From: Diphasiastrum complanatum
Lineage: Eukaryota > Streptophyta > Lycopodiopsida > Lycopodiales > Lycopodiaceae
NCBI GenBank assembly: GCA_029204225.1
Contig: CM055104.1
Span: 46,712,523-46,776,522 of the forward strand
Reading direction: 5' to 3'
Length of the DNA stretch: 64,000 bases
In this document: positions 54,430 through 64,000 of the stretch, one piece after another
Position numbering within the stretch: position 1 is the first letter of the stretch
Layout of the letters: each line of letters begins with the position of its first letter
Position numbers and translations under genes: made by a program
Notes under the pieces: model-generated
Told to the model about the DNA's origin: nothing
Seen by the model: only the letters and a program-made list of their open reading frames with translations
Database searches by the model: none

Positions 54430-54922
54430 TTAAAATGTGATCTTTCAAGAGTGGAAAATTTGTAAACTTGAAGAAGCACCTTCAACACCTTATTCGATTC
54501 ATTGATGGTTTGGAGTCAAGTGGAGGAACAAGCTCAAGACCCGAGGACTCCAAGAAGAACCATGAGTATCAAGATGGAGCCATCAAGGCTCAATCATGTG
54601 GATCACGCAAGGAAAGATGTTTTTGGCAACATTATGTATGCACTTAATAGCTTAATTGATGTATCTTCAAGTGCACAAAATGCCTTGGAATCCATGGTTT
54701 GGCATGATGTATAGTTTTTGAAGTGTGCTACATGTATATAGACACATTTATGGAACATCTTGTAAGAGATCCTTTAAGAGGTGGTGAAAGATCCTTCATG
54801 GACATCATTCTCTATTGGAGTCCCAAAAGTTCCTTGTTTGTAGCTGGATATTTTAGACACTTGTAAAAGCTTTCATTCATCTATCAAGAGAGTTGTAAAT
54901 AGATCAAGTTAAATTTGAGGAG
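54430..54922 (+). pseudogene. Copia D pol remnant (integrase/RT linker) and 3' internal end
   Basis: The frame 54502-54714 gives PRRTMSIKMEPSRLNHVD and ALESMVWHDV, matching the linker PRRSTRSKAEPSRLTY and ASRSQVWRDAM of Copia E. Everything between protease and this point, and all of RT and RNase H, is deleted. 54915-54922 is the polypurine tract. Confidence 0.7.
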
Positions 54923-55596
54923 TGTGAAGAACTGCCAAAAATTGGCAAATCTAGCTTGATAAAAAACCATGTAGTATAATGTAAATTTTGTACATAAGTG
55001 GATTCCACACATGTGAGGCCAAGATGCCTCGTGGAAATCCACTCCTAATGTAGGTTAGGTCAAATCCATAGGGTTGGTCATGTCAATTTGGTAGTGATTC
55101 CTAGTTTATAGGACCTAAATCCTAGATTTAATATGAAAATTGACCAACTAGTTACCAAGCATGACTCTAGGAAATAGACTAGGGTTTTATTTTAGGGCAA
55201 AAAGGCTGAGTTAACTTCCTTATTACAGGAAGTGAGTTTTGCTATGTATTTCAAGCTCCCATAGTGAGAAGATAGACTCCGATGGAGTGAATGTCCATCA
55301 TGTAATAAGGAAGTTAACTCACTCTTTTTGCCCTAAAATGAAACCCTAGTCTATTTCTTAGAGTCATATTTGGTAGGTGCATGGTTGGTCAAAATCTCAT
55401 ATCAAATCAAGGTCTAGATCCTATAAAGTAGGGACCTCTACCAAATAGACACAACCACCTCTCTTGACTCGAGCTAACCCACTTTAGGAGTGGATTGCCA
55501 CATGGCACTTTGGCCATACATGTGTGAAAACAACTTTACACAAAAATGTACAATATGCAGCATGGCTAGATTTGCCAATGTTGGCAATTTTTCATA
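54923..55596. repeat. Palindromic LTR pair at the 3' end of Copia D
   Basis: 54923-55278 repeats the first half of the Copia D LTR in plus orientation (TGTGAAGAACTGCC...). 55290-55596 is a second copy in reverse complement, ending on the plus strand ...ttggcaatttttcata. The arms share ttaacttccttattac, tagactagggtttcatttt, ggattccac/ggatt blocks and aaatctagc; identity is about 80%. The spacer is about 10-75 bp. Confidence 0.85.
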
Positions 55597-56930
55597 GGAA
55601 ATTCTCAGGTTGCATTTGGAATTCTCACTTAGTAATTTTCTCAACGTCCTGGCTATCTTCTACGTTGCATTTCTTCTTCATCACATATTATCCTTACTTA
55701 GGAATTTTGATGATACTTTACTAGGTGTATTTGGTCATCTTTTGCGGCCGAGAACCTTCGACACTTGTGAAGGTCAGTTTTATAAGTGTCAAATTTCTCT
55801 TCCTGCCTCTTCAGGTGGTGTTGGCCTAACATCTACTACTTGCATTGCACCAGTTCTTTTTCTTGGAAGTTGGGCTCTTATTGCCTCTGCACTAGTTTCC
55901 AAGTTTCAACAGGGTAATCAACCTCTTTTTTTTTATTCAGTGGCTCATGTGGAGACTGGCACTTTGACTTTTCAACATGCTCTTCGCACTGCTCGAGGTT
56001 TACTTTCACCGCTTGTATAGCCTTTTGTGTCTCTCTTTGAATCTTTGGTCACAATCAGAGGCTGGTTTTTCAGAAGACTATCATGGAGCATCTTCACTCT
56101 TATTCATTTGGTCAACTTATCAATGATTCACTTTCTGATGCAGTTCGGGCTCATCTTCTTTCACGTGCTGGTCCTGGTCCAGGGGCTTGGTTGGTTGCAC
56201 GCCCAATTCTTCCACTCTTGTGACTCAACAATGACTTGTTTATAACTGCCCTTTGAACCAGATTGGGACTTTCGCATCCTATGTAAATTGGTATCTCTAA
56301 GTGTTCGGGTGGACATGAGGGCTTCTTGAACGTCCAAGACAAGACTATGGGTACTCATCTTATGCAATGCTGCTTAGGTGGAGAATGTATTGTTTCACAT
56401 GATTCCATTCAAGATGCTCTTGTTGATATTGCTCATGATAGTGGTTTTTATGTTGTTCGAGAACATACACACATTTTACCAGGGCCTTCTTTGCAATCTT
56501 ATGTTGAGTTGACCTTGTTTTCTTGCGTGAGGGAATTTGCACTCTAAGAGATCTTGTCATTGTCGATCCCTCTCGGCAAGACCTCCTTTGTCGTTCTTCC
56601 ACTATGCAAGGGGCCACTGCATCTCACACAGCTCAAGAAAAGGAGCAAGATTGTAATAATCGTGCACTTGGTGAAGATTTCATCCCCTTTGCCTTGGAAA
56701 CATATGGTTGTCTTCATAAAAAATTTAATGATCTTTTGTCTTTATCTGTGGAGCTTCTGGTGAAACGCCAGGGACAAAGCATTACCTTACCATCTGCCAT
56801 TTCTTTCCACCTCAACGTATTTCTATTGCATTACAACGTTCACAGGCACTTTAAATTCTTCGACGAGCCCAATTTGCAGGAGCAGCTGCTTCAAAGCTTC
56901 CTACATTACCTATTAATGGATCTATTTTAG
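55597..56930 (+). pseudogene. LINE, 3' half (post-RT region and C-terminal domain)
   Basis: Continues the LINE cut at 51690. Recognisable pieces in changing frames: QISLPASSGGVGLTSTTCIA and LGSWALIA (55790-55900), LSRAGPGPGAWLVARP (56160-56200), GTHLMQCCLGGECIVSHDSI with DIAHDSGFYVVREHT (56350-56470), and ALGEDFIPFALETYGCLHKK (56670-56720). These follow the usual order of the C-terminal part of this plant LINE type. The stretch around the reverse transcriptase active site is absent. The 3' end near 56930 has no clear poly(A) tail. Confidence 0.72.
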
Positions 56931-57069
56931 TTAATGATTTACATTAAGCAGTTGGTTTTGAGTAATTAGTTTACTATTTTAAGTTTTACTAAGCTTTTGA
57001 TTAGCTTAATTCATTTTTGCCATTCTCTACGGTATCATTTTATATACTTGGGATGACATATTTGTAAAA

Positions 57070-57385
57070 GTTGCCGATCGTTTAGCTATAAGGGATATCG
57101 ACCAAATTTGGTGGCGCGTTACTGAGGCAATGTGCTGTCTAATGGTGAAAGCACGAGTGCGTCCACGATCAAGGTGGTATGATAGCTGCCGATTGTTTAG
57201 CTATAAGGGCTATTGACCAGATTTGGTGGGGCATTATAGAGACAATGTGCTGCCTAACGGTGAAAGCATGGGTGCGTCCACGATCAAGGTGGTACATTCA
57301 AGGATAGCTGTCGATCGTTTAGTGACCAAATTTGGTGGAGCGTGACTGAGGCAATGTGCTGCTTAATGGTGAAAGCACGGGTAGT
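57070..57385. repeat. Tandem repeat, three units of about 110-120 bp
   Basis: Units start (c)cgatcgtttag at about 57076, 57188 and 57311 and share gaccaaatttggtgg, gaggcaatgtgctg and gtgaaagcacg; units 1 and 2 end in tccacgatcaaggtggta. Confidence 0.85.
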
Positions 57386-57678
57386 TGAATGGGTGTTCCT
57401 TGTGGGCTGATTCTGTGATCGATTTGTATGGGCGAGGCTAGGCAAAGGTCCTTTGGCAGAGCTATCTCAAAGGGGGACCTTGTCTTTGTTACCTGTTAAT
57501 AAACTTGCCTGAGTGTCTTGCTTGTATGTATTCATGGTGAGTCCTAGTACTCGTGCTTTGCCTAGTTTGCATAATTGCTTGTGATACAAAGAGTTGATGG
57601 CTTGAGAAAGAACCTTTCCTTTGAAGGCTGATACCATCAAACAAAGAGGACTACAAAATTTGTGGGGCTAATTTGCAG

Positions 57679-58130
57679 TTCAAGTACTCGCACGTGAATG
57701 GCAACAAAATGACTCAATGTTTGCAAAGAATGGATGGCTAGCCTATTTCTTGGGTTAGTTTCATTTGTGAGAATGCCCGTCTGATACAAGAAGGAAGTTA
57801 AAAGTTGGAAAGGGCAATTTCAGGGGAGATCTTCTATGGAACAATTGGCCTTCATTTGGAATGGCTACCTTTGGAACTGAAACTCACTACACATGGATTC
57901 ACATTTCAAGTACTTGCATGTGAATGACAACTAAATGACTCGATGTTTGGAAAGGATGGCAAGCCTGTTACTTGGGTTAGTTTTCATTTGCGACAACACC
58001 CACCAGACGCAAGGAGGAAGTCAAAAGCTAGAAAGGGCAATTTTAGGAGAGATCTTCTATGGAACAATTGGTTTTCATTTGGGATGGCTACCTTCAGGGC
58101 TGAAACTCATTGAGCATGGGTGATATCTAG
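57679..58130. repeat. Tandem duplication of about 226 bp
   Basis: 57679-57905 and 57906-58130: caagtact(c/t)gca(c/t)gtgaatg starts both, gagatcttctatggaacaat and tttggaatgg/tttgggatgg are shared; roughly 80% identity. Confidence 0.85.
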
Positions 58131-60292
58131 TGTCAGTTGAGTTTTTCCTCAAAGAGGAAAGACTAGGATCCTCTTCAAAGGTTGGCAAAAAGATGTTATG
58201 TCTCAAATAGTACTTGGCATAACAAACTTGTTGTGCAATCTGCAACCTTATGGAGTCCACTCACAAAGTCTCAAGCCATCAACTGCATCATTCATAGCGT
58301 GAACAAAATACAAATGCATTAGATTGGCTTTGCACTTTTGTGCTAGCCTTCATCACTACTAGTTTACTTCTGGAGAAGTGATGTATAGTTGTACATCGGT
58401 CTTTGTACAAATATATGAAAGCTAATGTGGACATATGTTTGTACATGTGGCCTACATCTACTCTTTGGCACCAACGAAGTGAATAGGGATGGAAAGCAAA
58501 GTGTTGGAAAGGTTTTTGTCTGAGAACTCTACTCTAAGTCCAGTCAGCTGATTTTATAAGAGGAGGGGAACTATCACACACACACACACCTCTCTCTTGG
58601 TGCAAATCTTGAATGAAAGTTGATCAAAATGGGGGCAAATCAAGGTGACCTAGCCATACTCACATGTGGAGACTAGCAAATTCAAGGTGACCTAGCCATA
58701 CTCACATGAGGAGACTGGCAAACTTTGGACCTAATAAGTTGACAAGTTCTTGTTGTGGAAAGAAAAGCTTGTTATAGGCTTTCTCTGGACCAGCAATGAT
58801 GAGGAGACATAATGAGTATGCTAACTTGTGTTACGTGTAAAGCAGTTGATCATCAAAGGAACTGTAAAAGTGAATCTTGCATGAGAGACATGGTACTTCA
58901 AACAAATGCTAAGGGATAGTTCACATTGGAATCGGACTAGTGCAAAATCTAGGTGCATGTGTCTGATTCAAAGAGAGCTACTTGAAGCCAAGGGAGATGT
59001 ACATTTCTTGTTTTGGCTGTGAGGCAACTGACCAATGATGGAATTGTGAAAATTATGTTTTGCGGACATAGTGTTTCAAACAAATGTGAAGAGATAGTTT
59101 GTATGTGGATCAAATTGGTGTGACCCATTGGCTCTCCACAAGGTCAATGGTTACATTTGGGTTGATTCAAAGATAGCAACTTCAAGCTAAGTGAGAGGTG
59201 CATTGCGGAGTACTCAATCTTTGCCTACCGTAAAGAGCCAAAAGAAAAAGTATCAAGATCAGGCTGGGACAAGGAGAGAAATCAAGGTGCAAAAGCAACA
59301 AGGCATGGAGTGGACCATAAAGTGGGCAATCAACGATATCCCTTGGCTCAGGGAGCCCTGATACCTATGCAGAACTGATCAAATCTGGAGCTTAGGGAGC
59401 TCAACACAAAGTGCATCAAGGACAAATCAGAAGCTCAAAGGAGTTCAAAGTCTAAAATTAGAAGCGACAAGGACGAATATTTCAACAAAAAGCCTCTGTC
59501 ACCAGTTAATAAGGTTCTTGGGTTTTATGTAAGTGATATAAAATCTACGTTTTTCCCAGAAAAAGTGAGATTTTCAAGTTATGTAATTTTTTGATATAAA
59601 GAGCTGAGCCTCCAACTTGTGGTGTGCCAGCTACAAATGCTAATAAAAAGTGGCTAGTAAACTGAGTACTGTGCCAAGTAGCTTAAGCGTAGTTAATTTT
59701 AATTGGGAGACACCTTTACTTTAATCTGACATCTGATGAGGACATCAGATTTTAAAAAGGTGGGGTGGATGTTGTAAAGCTACCTTTATAGGCTTTACTT
59801 TTGGCACCAGCATTGTCCCCGGTACCAGCAGTGCCACTGCTGCTCTTGGCGCCACCGGCTTCGGCGTCGCTCCCGACGCCACTGTGACCAGAATCCAGTC
59901 GGTGCCAAGTTCCTATGGCTGAAAAACTTTCTAGCAAAGTCCAGAGAGCTCGGATCGATGTGCAATCACCTCACACGATCTAGCCATGATTAAAGGAAGC
60001 CTGGGGATCAATAAATTATAGAGAGAAAAAATCCTAGAGAGAAAAAATTCTAGAGAAAAAAAACATGCTTTACCAGCTTGGGAAGAGCACTTGGCATGAG
60101 GGGAGGTGGCGAATCCCACCAAAACTCTAGGGGAATGCGGATTGTGACTCATGGTGAGCTCCAACCAAGTCTCAGCTTCCCTTGCTGGAATGTTGTCCTG
60201 GCGCTTGCCTTGGCATGCCAGTGCCCCGGAGACTAGGGTTGGTCACACACTTGAAATGTGACCTTCTTAGATCTATCAATAAAGTGAGATTT
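58131..60292. other. Gene-poor region with a 42-bp tandem pair and a GC-rich patch
   Basis: 58639-58720 holds two copies of caaggtgacctagccatact with a 42-bp period. 59752-60164 (minus) has two adjacent open frames, one Gly/Ser/Ala-rich (SGHSGVGSDAEAGGAKSSSG), in a GC-richer patch; no homology recognised. Nothing else supported. Confidence 0.4.
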
Positions 60293-61124
60293 TGTGGAAA
60301 AAGTACAAAAAGGACCAAGAGTGGATTCTAATCTGATCCTCAAGAGGGATTGGTTGTCAGATTACTTGATCTATCAATCTACTTCAGATTAAGATCAATC
60401 TAGATCAATTCTAGACACAAAATCCTAACAAGAACAATCATTAATTGAAGGTAAGTGTACTTTATGGTTTCACACTTGTGAAACACTGTCTGAGTACAGA
60501 CTCCAACCTGAAAATCAAGTACACATTGATAGAATCTCAAAACAATCAAAACAAATGTAGACAAATGGAGAGAACCACTCAAAATTGCTTCCAAAACCAA
60601 GATTGGTGTCTCACACTGATTATGGCCAAATGTGGCTCTATATATACAATAAGTGGGAGCTCGTGGTACTGATCATCCCTTTGATCCCACATGTGTGAAG
60701 GTGCTTTGTCATATGATGATTCATCATGCAAAACTGACACTTGGACAAAACCTTCTATTTTGAGCACTTTTGGTCCATTTTCCTTCTATATGGAGATCTA
60801 CTTGAAAATCTTCTAGAAGTCAAAATTCGTCTACTTCAGCTTATTCCACACATGTGAGCTGTCCTCTACACATGGGATGTGAGACCTAACCAAAGGATGT
60901 GGCTCATGCAAGCAATAGACTGATGCCATGTGTCATATGTCTAGAAAACTAGTTTTTGGTCTTTTTAGCCACTAGAACTTGAATTAAATCATATGTACAG
61001 CCTATATGATTATGGTACATGACAAGTACACTATTTTCACACGTGGGAACAGGCTCCACACATGTGTGTCTATCTATATACAAGATATTTGGCCTCTACC
61101 AAGCTTAGTTTTGCATTTTTAACA
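60293..61124 (-). repeat. 3' LTR of element G, 832 bp
   Basis: Minus strand TGTTAAAAATGCAAAAC ... CTTTTTCCACA. A possible promoter on the minus strand is the tatatata at 60645-60652. Confidence 0.88.
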
Positions 61125-61250
61125 CTCCTCCTCAAAAATTTAGCTTGATGGAAAACATGATGATCTTGAACTTGACTCCATGGGCTGAATTGGTCTTTGC
61201 TAGTTCAAAAGGTGTGAAGATCAGCCAATGAGCTTGATGTTGATCTGAAA

Positions 61251-61718
61251 TCACCATATCCATGATAGTGCTTCTTTGATGTTGACATCTTTGATGAGCT
61301 TGAGAGCTTTGCACCATCCTAGCACCTCCAAAATTGATTCCTTCCAATTTTCATGTAGATACTTGACCTTGAGGCTTGCTCCTTCACATGAGATATGCTC
61401 CTCTTTCCCTTGAAATGTGAGCCACATGGGCTCAACCATGTTTCTTGAGTTTCTTTTTGGAATCACAACTTGAGAAGGTCTCTCCTCCTCAATCCTTGGC
61501 ACACTTGAACCTTGAGATGACTCCTTAAGATCCTCTTCATGATGCTCCTTCTTGATGGAAATCCGAGACCTCCATGTCTCATAATGATCACAACAAGTAT
61601 GACCATTCAATATGCACTTCCTATGATTATCAAGATTACTTATGCTAGAAACATAAGTCCAAAAATCACCACAACTTGGCATGATTTTTCCAATATTGAA
61701 ATCAAAAGGTATCTCCAT
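61251..61718 (-). pseudogene. Element G internal open frame, Copia linker remnant (155 aa)
   Basis: Contains EERPSQVVIPKRNSRNMVEP followed by WLTF, which resembles the integrase/RT linker of the Copia elements here (EPRRSTRSKAEPSRLTYF). The remainder (MEIPFDFNIGKIMPSCGDFW and a C-terminal SILEVLGWCKALKLIKDV) is not recognised. No catalytic motif. It may be only a fossil, or a retained short protein. Confidence 0.45.
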
Positions 61719-63041
61719 CTCAATAAGGCTAACTACTTGCTTATGGATATGTGTTTTGTTTCAAATACATGAAAATCAAACTTAATCACTTCTTTTGGAC
61801 TCACTCTTGACCCAAATAATCTCACACTTGAGATTTAGAATGAATTTGATTTAATTTGAAAACAAACTATACCACCAATTTTTCACAAAGCTTAAAAATT
61901 TAGACAACTAGAGATTCACAAAGATCTCAACCATGCATGAATACTCAAATATGGACTCCTCCTCATTCTAGTCATCCAATGGGATCACAAATTGACCCTC
62001 ACACTCTCACAAAGAAAGTTGAAAAGAACTAATTTGAGTTTCATACATACTATGTCAACTTTTGCTCAATAAATTGATTCAATCACCCCTATTGGATTCT
62101 ACCAATTACTCTACCTTTAGAGACTTGGAAAAAGTTGTGATTTTTCTCACTAATATATTGTGCTTCAAAGAGCTAATGCCACATAGAAATATTTGATCAC
62201 CTAGGAGAAGACAAACTCTCCACCAATAACAACACAAAATGAGCTTCTAGATCTTGCCCTCTGCAAAGGAAGGAACTCTTAGAAAATTGGATCTCTCTCT
62301 ACACATTTGTCATAGACACCTTAATGAATCTTTTCAAACCTTACAATCACTCAAACAAATTGAGTAGGGTTGAACAATGTGACTTGGATCTCAATCTCTT
62401 TTTTAGAACTCTCAATTTAAGCCAATCTATGTCAAATTCTACAAAAGATTTGCATAGATGCTCTATATGCACTAGAAACTCTCAAAGGTTTCACTTGGAG
62501 GACAGATCCAAAGATTTTTTCTAGCAAATTGATGCTTCTAAACTTGACCCTATCACTCTTGAACAAATCTAGAGTGATGGTACAATCGATTTCAACCTCT
62601 CACCTTGCATATCACTCCTTAATCTATGATTTTTAGCAAAATCTCTCTCAACTTCAACATGCACTCAAAAAATCAGAGATGATCAATTAATGCACCTATT
62701 TCAAGCTTCAAATTTAATTTCTTGGCTGATCTAATCCAAGAACTAATCAAGGGATTAGATTCTCTATAGAAATACTTGATTTTGCACCAAAAATTACTCA
62801 AATTGGGTATGTGAGTCAAATTCTACAAATTTTTGAAATTTCTTAGTCAAAACCGGAGTTGTACAGACTCACACGTGTGAAAAAGGTTCCTATAGCCTAC
62901 AACAAGTTCTGGTCCAAAAATTTTGAGAATATCTATCAAATCCAACTCGCTACTCAAAATTTGACTAGTTTCCAAAAAACTGCTAATTTTGGCTTTGATT
63001 TGGATTAACCCTATCAATTTCAACAAAATCTCTTGTACTTG

Positions 63042-63053
63042 GCTCTGATACCA
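63042..63053 (-). other. Primer-binding site of element G
   Basis: Minus strand TGGTATCAGAGC, perfect, next to the LTR end CCACA. Confidence 0.92.
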
Positions 63054-63885
63054 TGTGGAAAAAGTACAAAAAGGACCAAGAGTGGATCCTAATCTGATCC
63101 TCAAGAGGAATTGGTTGTCAGATCACTTGATCTATCAATCTACTTCAGATTAAGATCAATCTAGATCAATTCTAGACACAAAATCCTAACAAGAACAATT
63201 ATTAATTGAAGGTAAGTGTACTTTATGGTTTCACACATGTGAAACATTGTCTGAGTACGGAATCCAACCTGAAAATCAAGTACACATTGATAGAATCTCA
63301 AAACAATCAAAACAAATGTAGACAAATGGAGAGAACCACTCAAAATTGCTTCCAAAACCAAGATTGGTGTCTCACACTAATTATGGCCAAATGTGGCTCT
63401 ATATATACAATAAGTGGGAGCTCGTGGTATTGATCATTCCTTTGATCCCACATGTGTGAAGGTGCTTTGTCATATGATGATTCATCATGCAAAACTGACA
63501 CTTGGACAAAACCTTCTATTTTGAGCACTTTTGGTCCATTTTCCTTCTATATGGAGATCTACTTGAAAATCTTCTAGAAGTCAAAATTCGTCTACTTCAG
63601 CTTATTCCACACATGTGAGCTGTCCTCTACACATGGTATGTGACACCTAACCAAAGGATGTGGCTCATGCAAGCAATAGACTGATGCCATGTGTCATATG
63701 TCTAGAAAACTAGTTTTTGGCCTTTTTAGCCACTAGAACTTGAATTAAATCATATGTACAGCCTATATGATTATGGTACATGACAAGTACACTATTTTCA
63801 CACGTGGGAACAGGCTCCACACATGTGTGTCTATCTATATACAAGATATTTGGCCTCTACCAAGCTTAGTTTTGCATTTTACACA
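63054..63885 (-). repeat. 5' LTR of element G, 832 bp
   Basis: Minus strand TGTGTAAAATGCAAAAC ... CTTTTTCCACA; same length as the 3' LTR. Confidence 0.88.
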
Positions 63886-64000
63886 GATGTTACTCGTTTG
63901 TAACAAAGCTTTGAGTTAGTTAAGTTTGATGTATTTGAAGATAAGTTTTACTTCAAGGTAAAGAAATAGTGCATTTTCTTCAAAGGCTCTTACCTTTTAG

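Larger units (their letters stand above)
51690..55596 (+). mobile_element. Copia element D, non-autonomous, with an inverted extra LTR
   Basis: 5' LTR 51690-52387, primer-binding site, leader with a 173-bp tandem duplication, broken gag, small pol remnants, polypurine tract (ttgaggag), 3' LTR 54923-55278 (truncated) and an inverted LTR 55290-55596. It lies inside the LINE. Flanking 5-bp repeats are not visible, consistent with later rearrangement. Confidence 0.85.
60293..63885 (-). mobile_element. Non-autonomous Copia derivative G with two 832-bp LTRs
   Basis: Minus strand: 5' LTR 63054-63885, primer-binding site 63042-63053, 1.9-kb internal region without gag or RT, polypurine tract atttttgaggaggag (61125-61139), 3' LTR 60293-61124. 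The LTRs differ at about 16 positions (about 98% identity). The flanks gattt (60288-60292) and gatgt (63886-63890) are a 4/5 target duplication. Confidence 0.88.

Noticed and set aside
60445-60672. 75-aa open frame repeated at 63206-63433
   Set aside because: It is inside the LTR of element G and recurs only because the LTR does.

Overview
Nuclear DNA of a land plant from a repeat-rich region. The evidence is two plant genes with ordinary GT-AG introns (a plastid-type triosephosphate isomerase and an IQ67-domain calmodulin-binding protein), many Copia LTRs with initiator-Met primer sites, a Ty3 relic, a LINE and long simple repeats. The base composition is AT-rich. The species cannot be read from the sequence; the LINE type and the large repeat load would suit a non-flowering plant, but that is weak.

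Layout: 1-1775 holds the last four exons of the plastid TPI gene, with a duplicated exon fragment in its last intron. 1776-15236 is mostly gene-free, with two copies of a very short tRNA-like SINE (2962-3054, 10264-10350; both with target duplications), a CACTTA-rich satellite (5.7-7.0 kb), one solo LTR and a candidate Ty3 LTR edge. 15237-19751 is a block of decayed minus-strand Copia elements. 19752-24625 is AT-rich DNA followed by an island of unrelated tandem arrays with a solo LTR (22454-23103) flanked by TTAGA. 25392-26220 is a Ty3 integrase/chromodomain relic, and 26765-26941 a foldback cluster.

28274-30652 is the one complete gene, an IQD of five coding exons (539 aa). 32233-34048 (minus) is a decayed multi-exon gene beginning with a histone H3-like fold; its last two exons match, with the same intron position, two intact exons at 46028-46392. 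The second locus lies beside an acidic plus-strand gene (46422-47617) and a minus-strand gene (47694-49556) with the marks of a DDE transposase (D, D, CxxC, CxxH, E). I infer that these loci are copies of one multi-gene mobile unit that I do not recognise; this is the most unusual content of the window.

The rest is retroelements: Copia C (34103-37434, minus), Copia A (38568-41213) interrupted by Copia B (41214-45895), a LINE (50540-51689 and 55597-56930) split by Copia D (51690-55596), tandem repeats (57-58.7 kb), and a non-autonomous Copia derivative with two 832-bp LTRs (60293-63885, minus). Nearly all retroelement coding regions are broken by stops, frameshifts or deletions.
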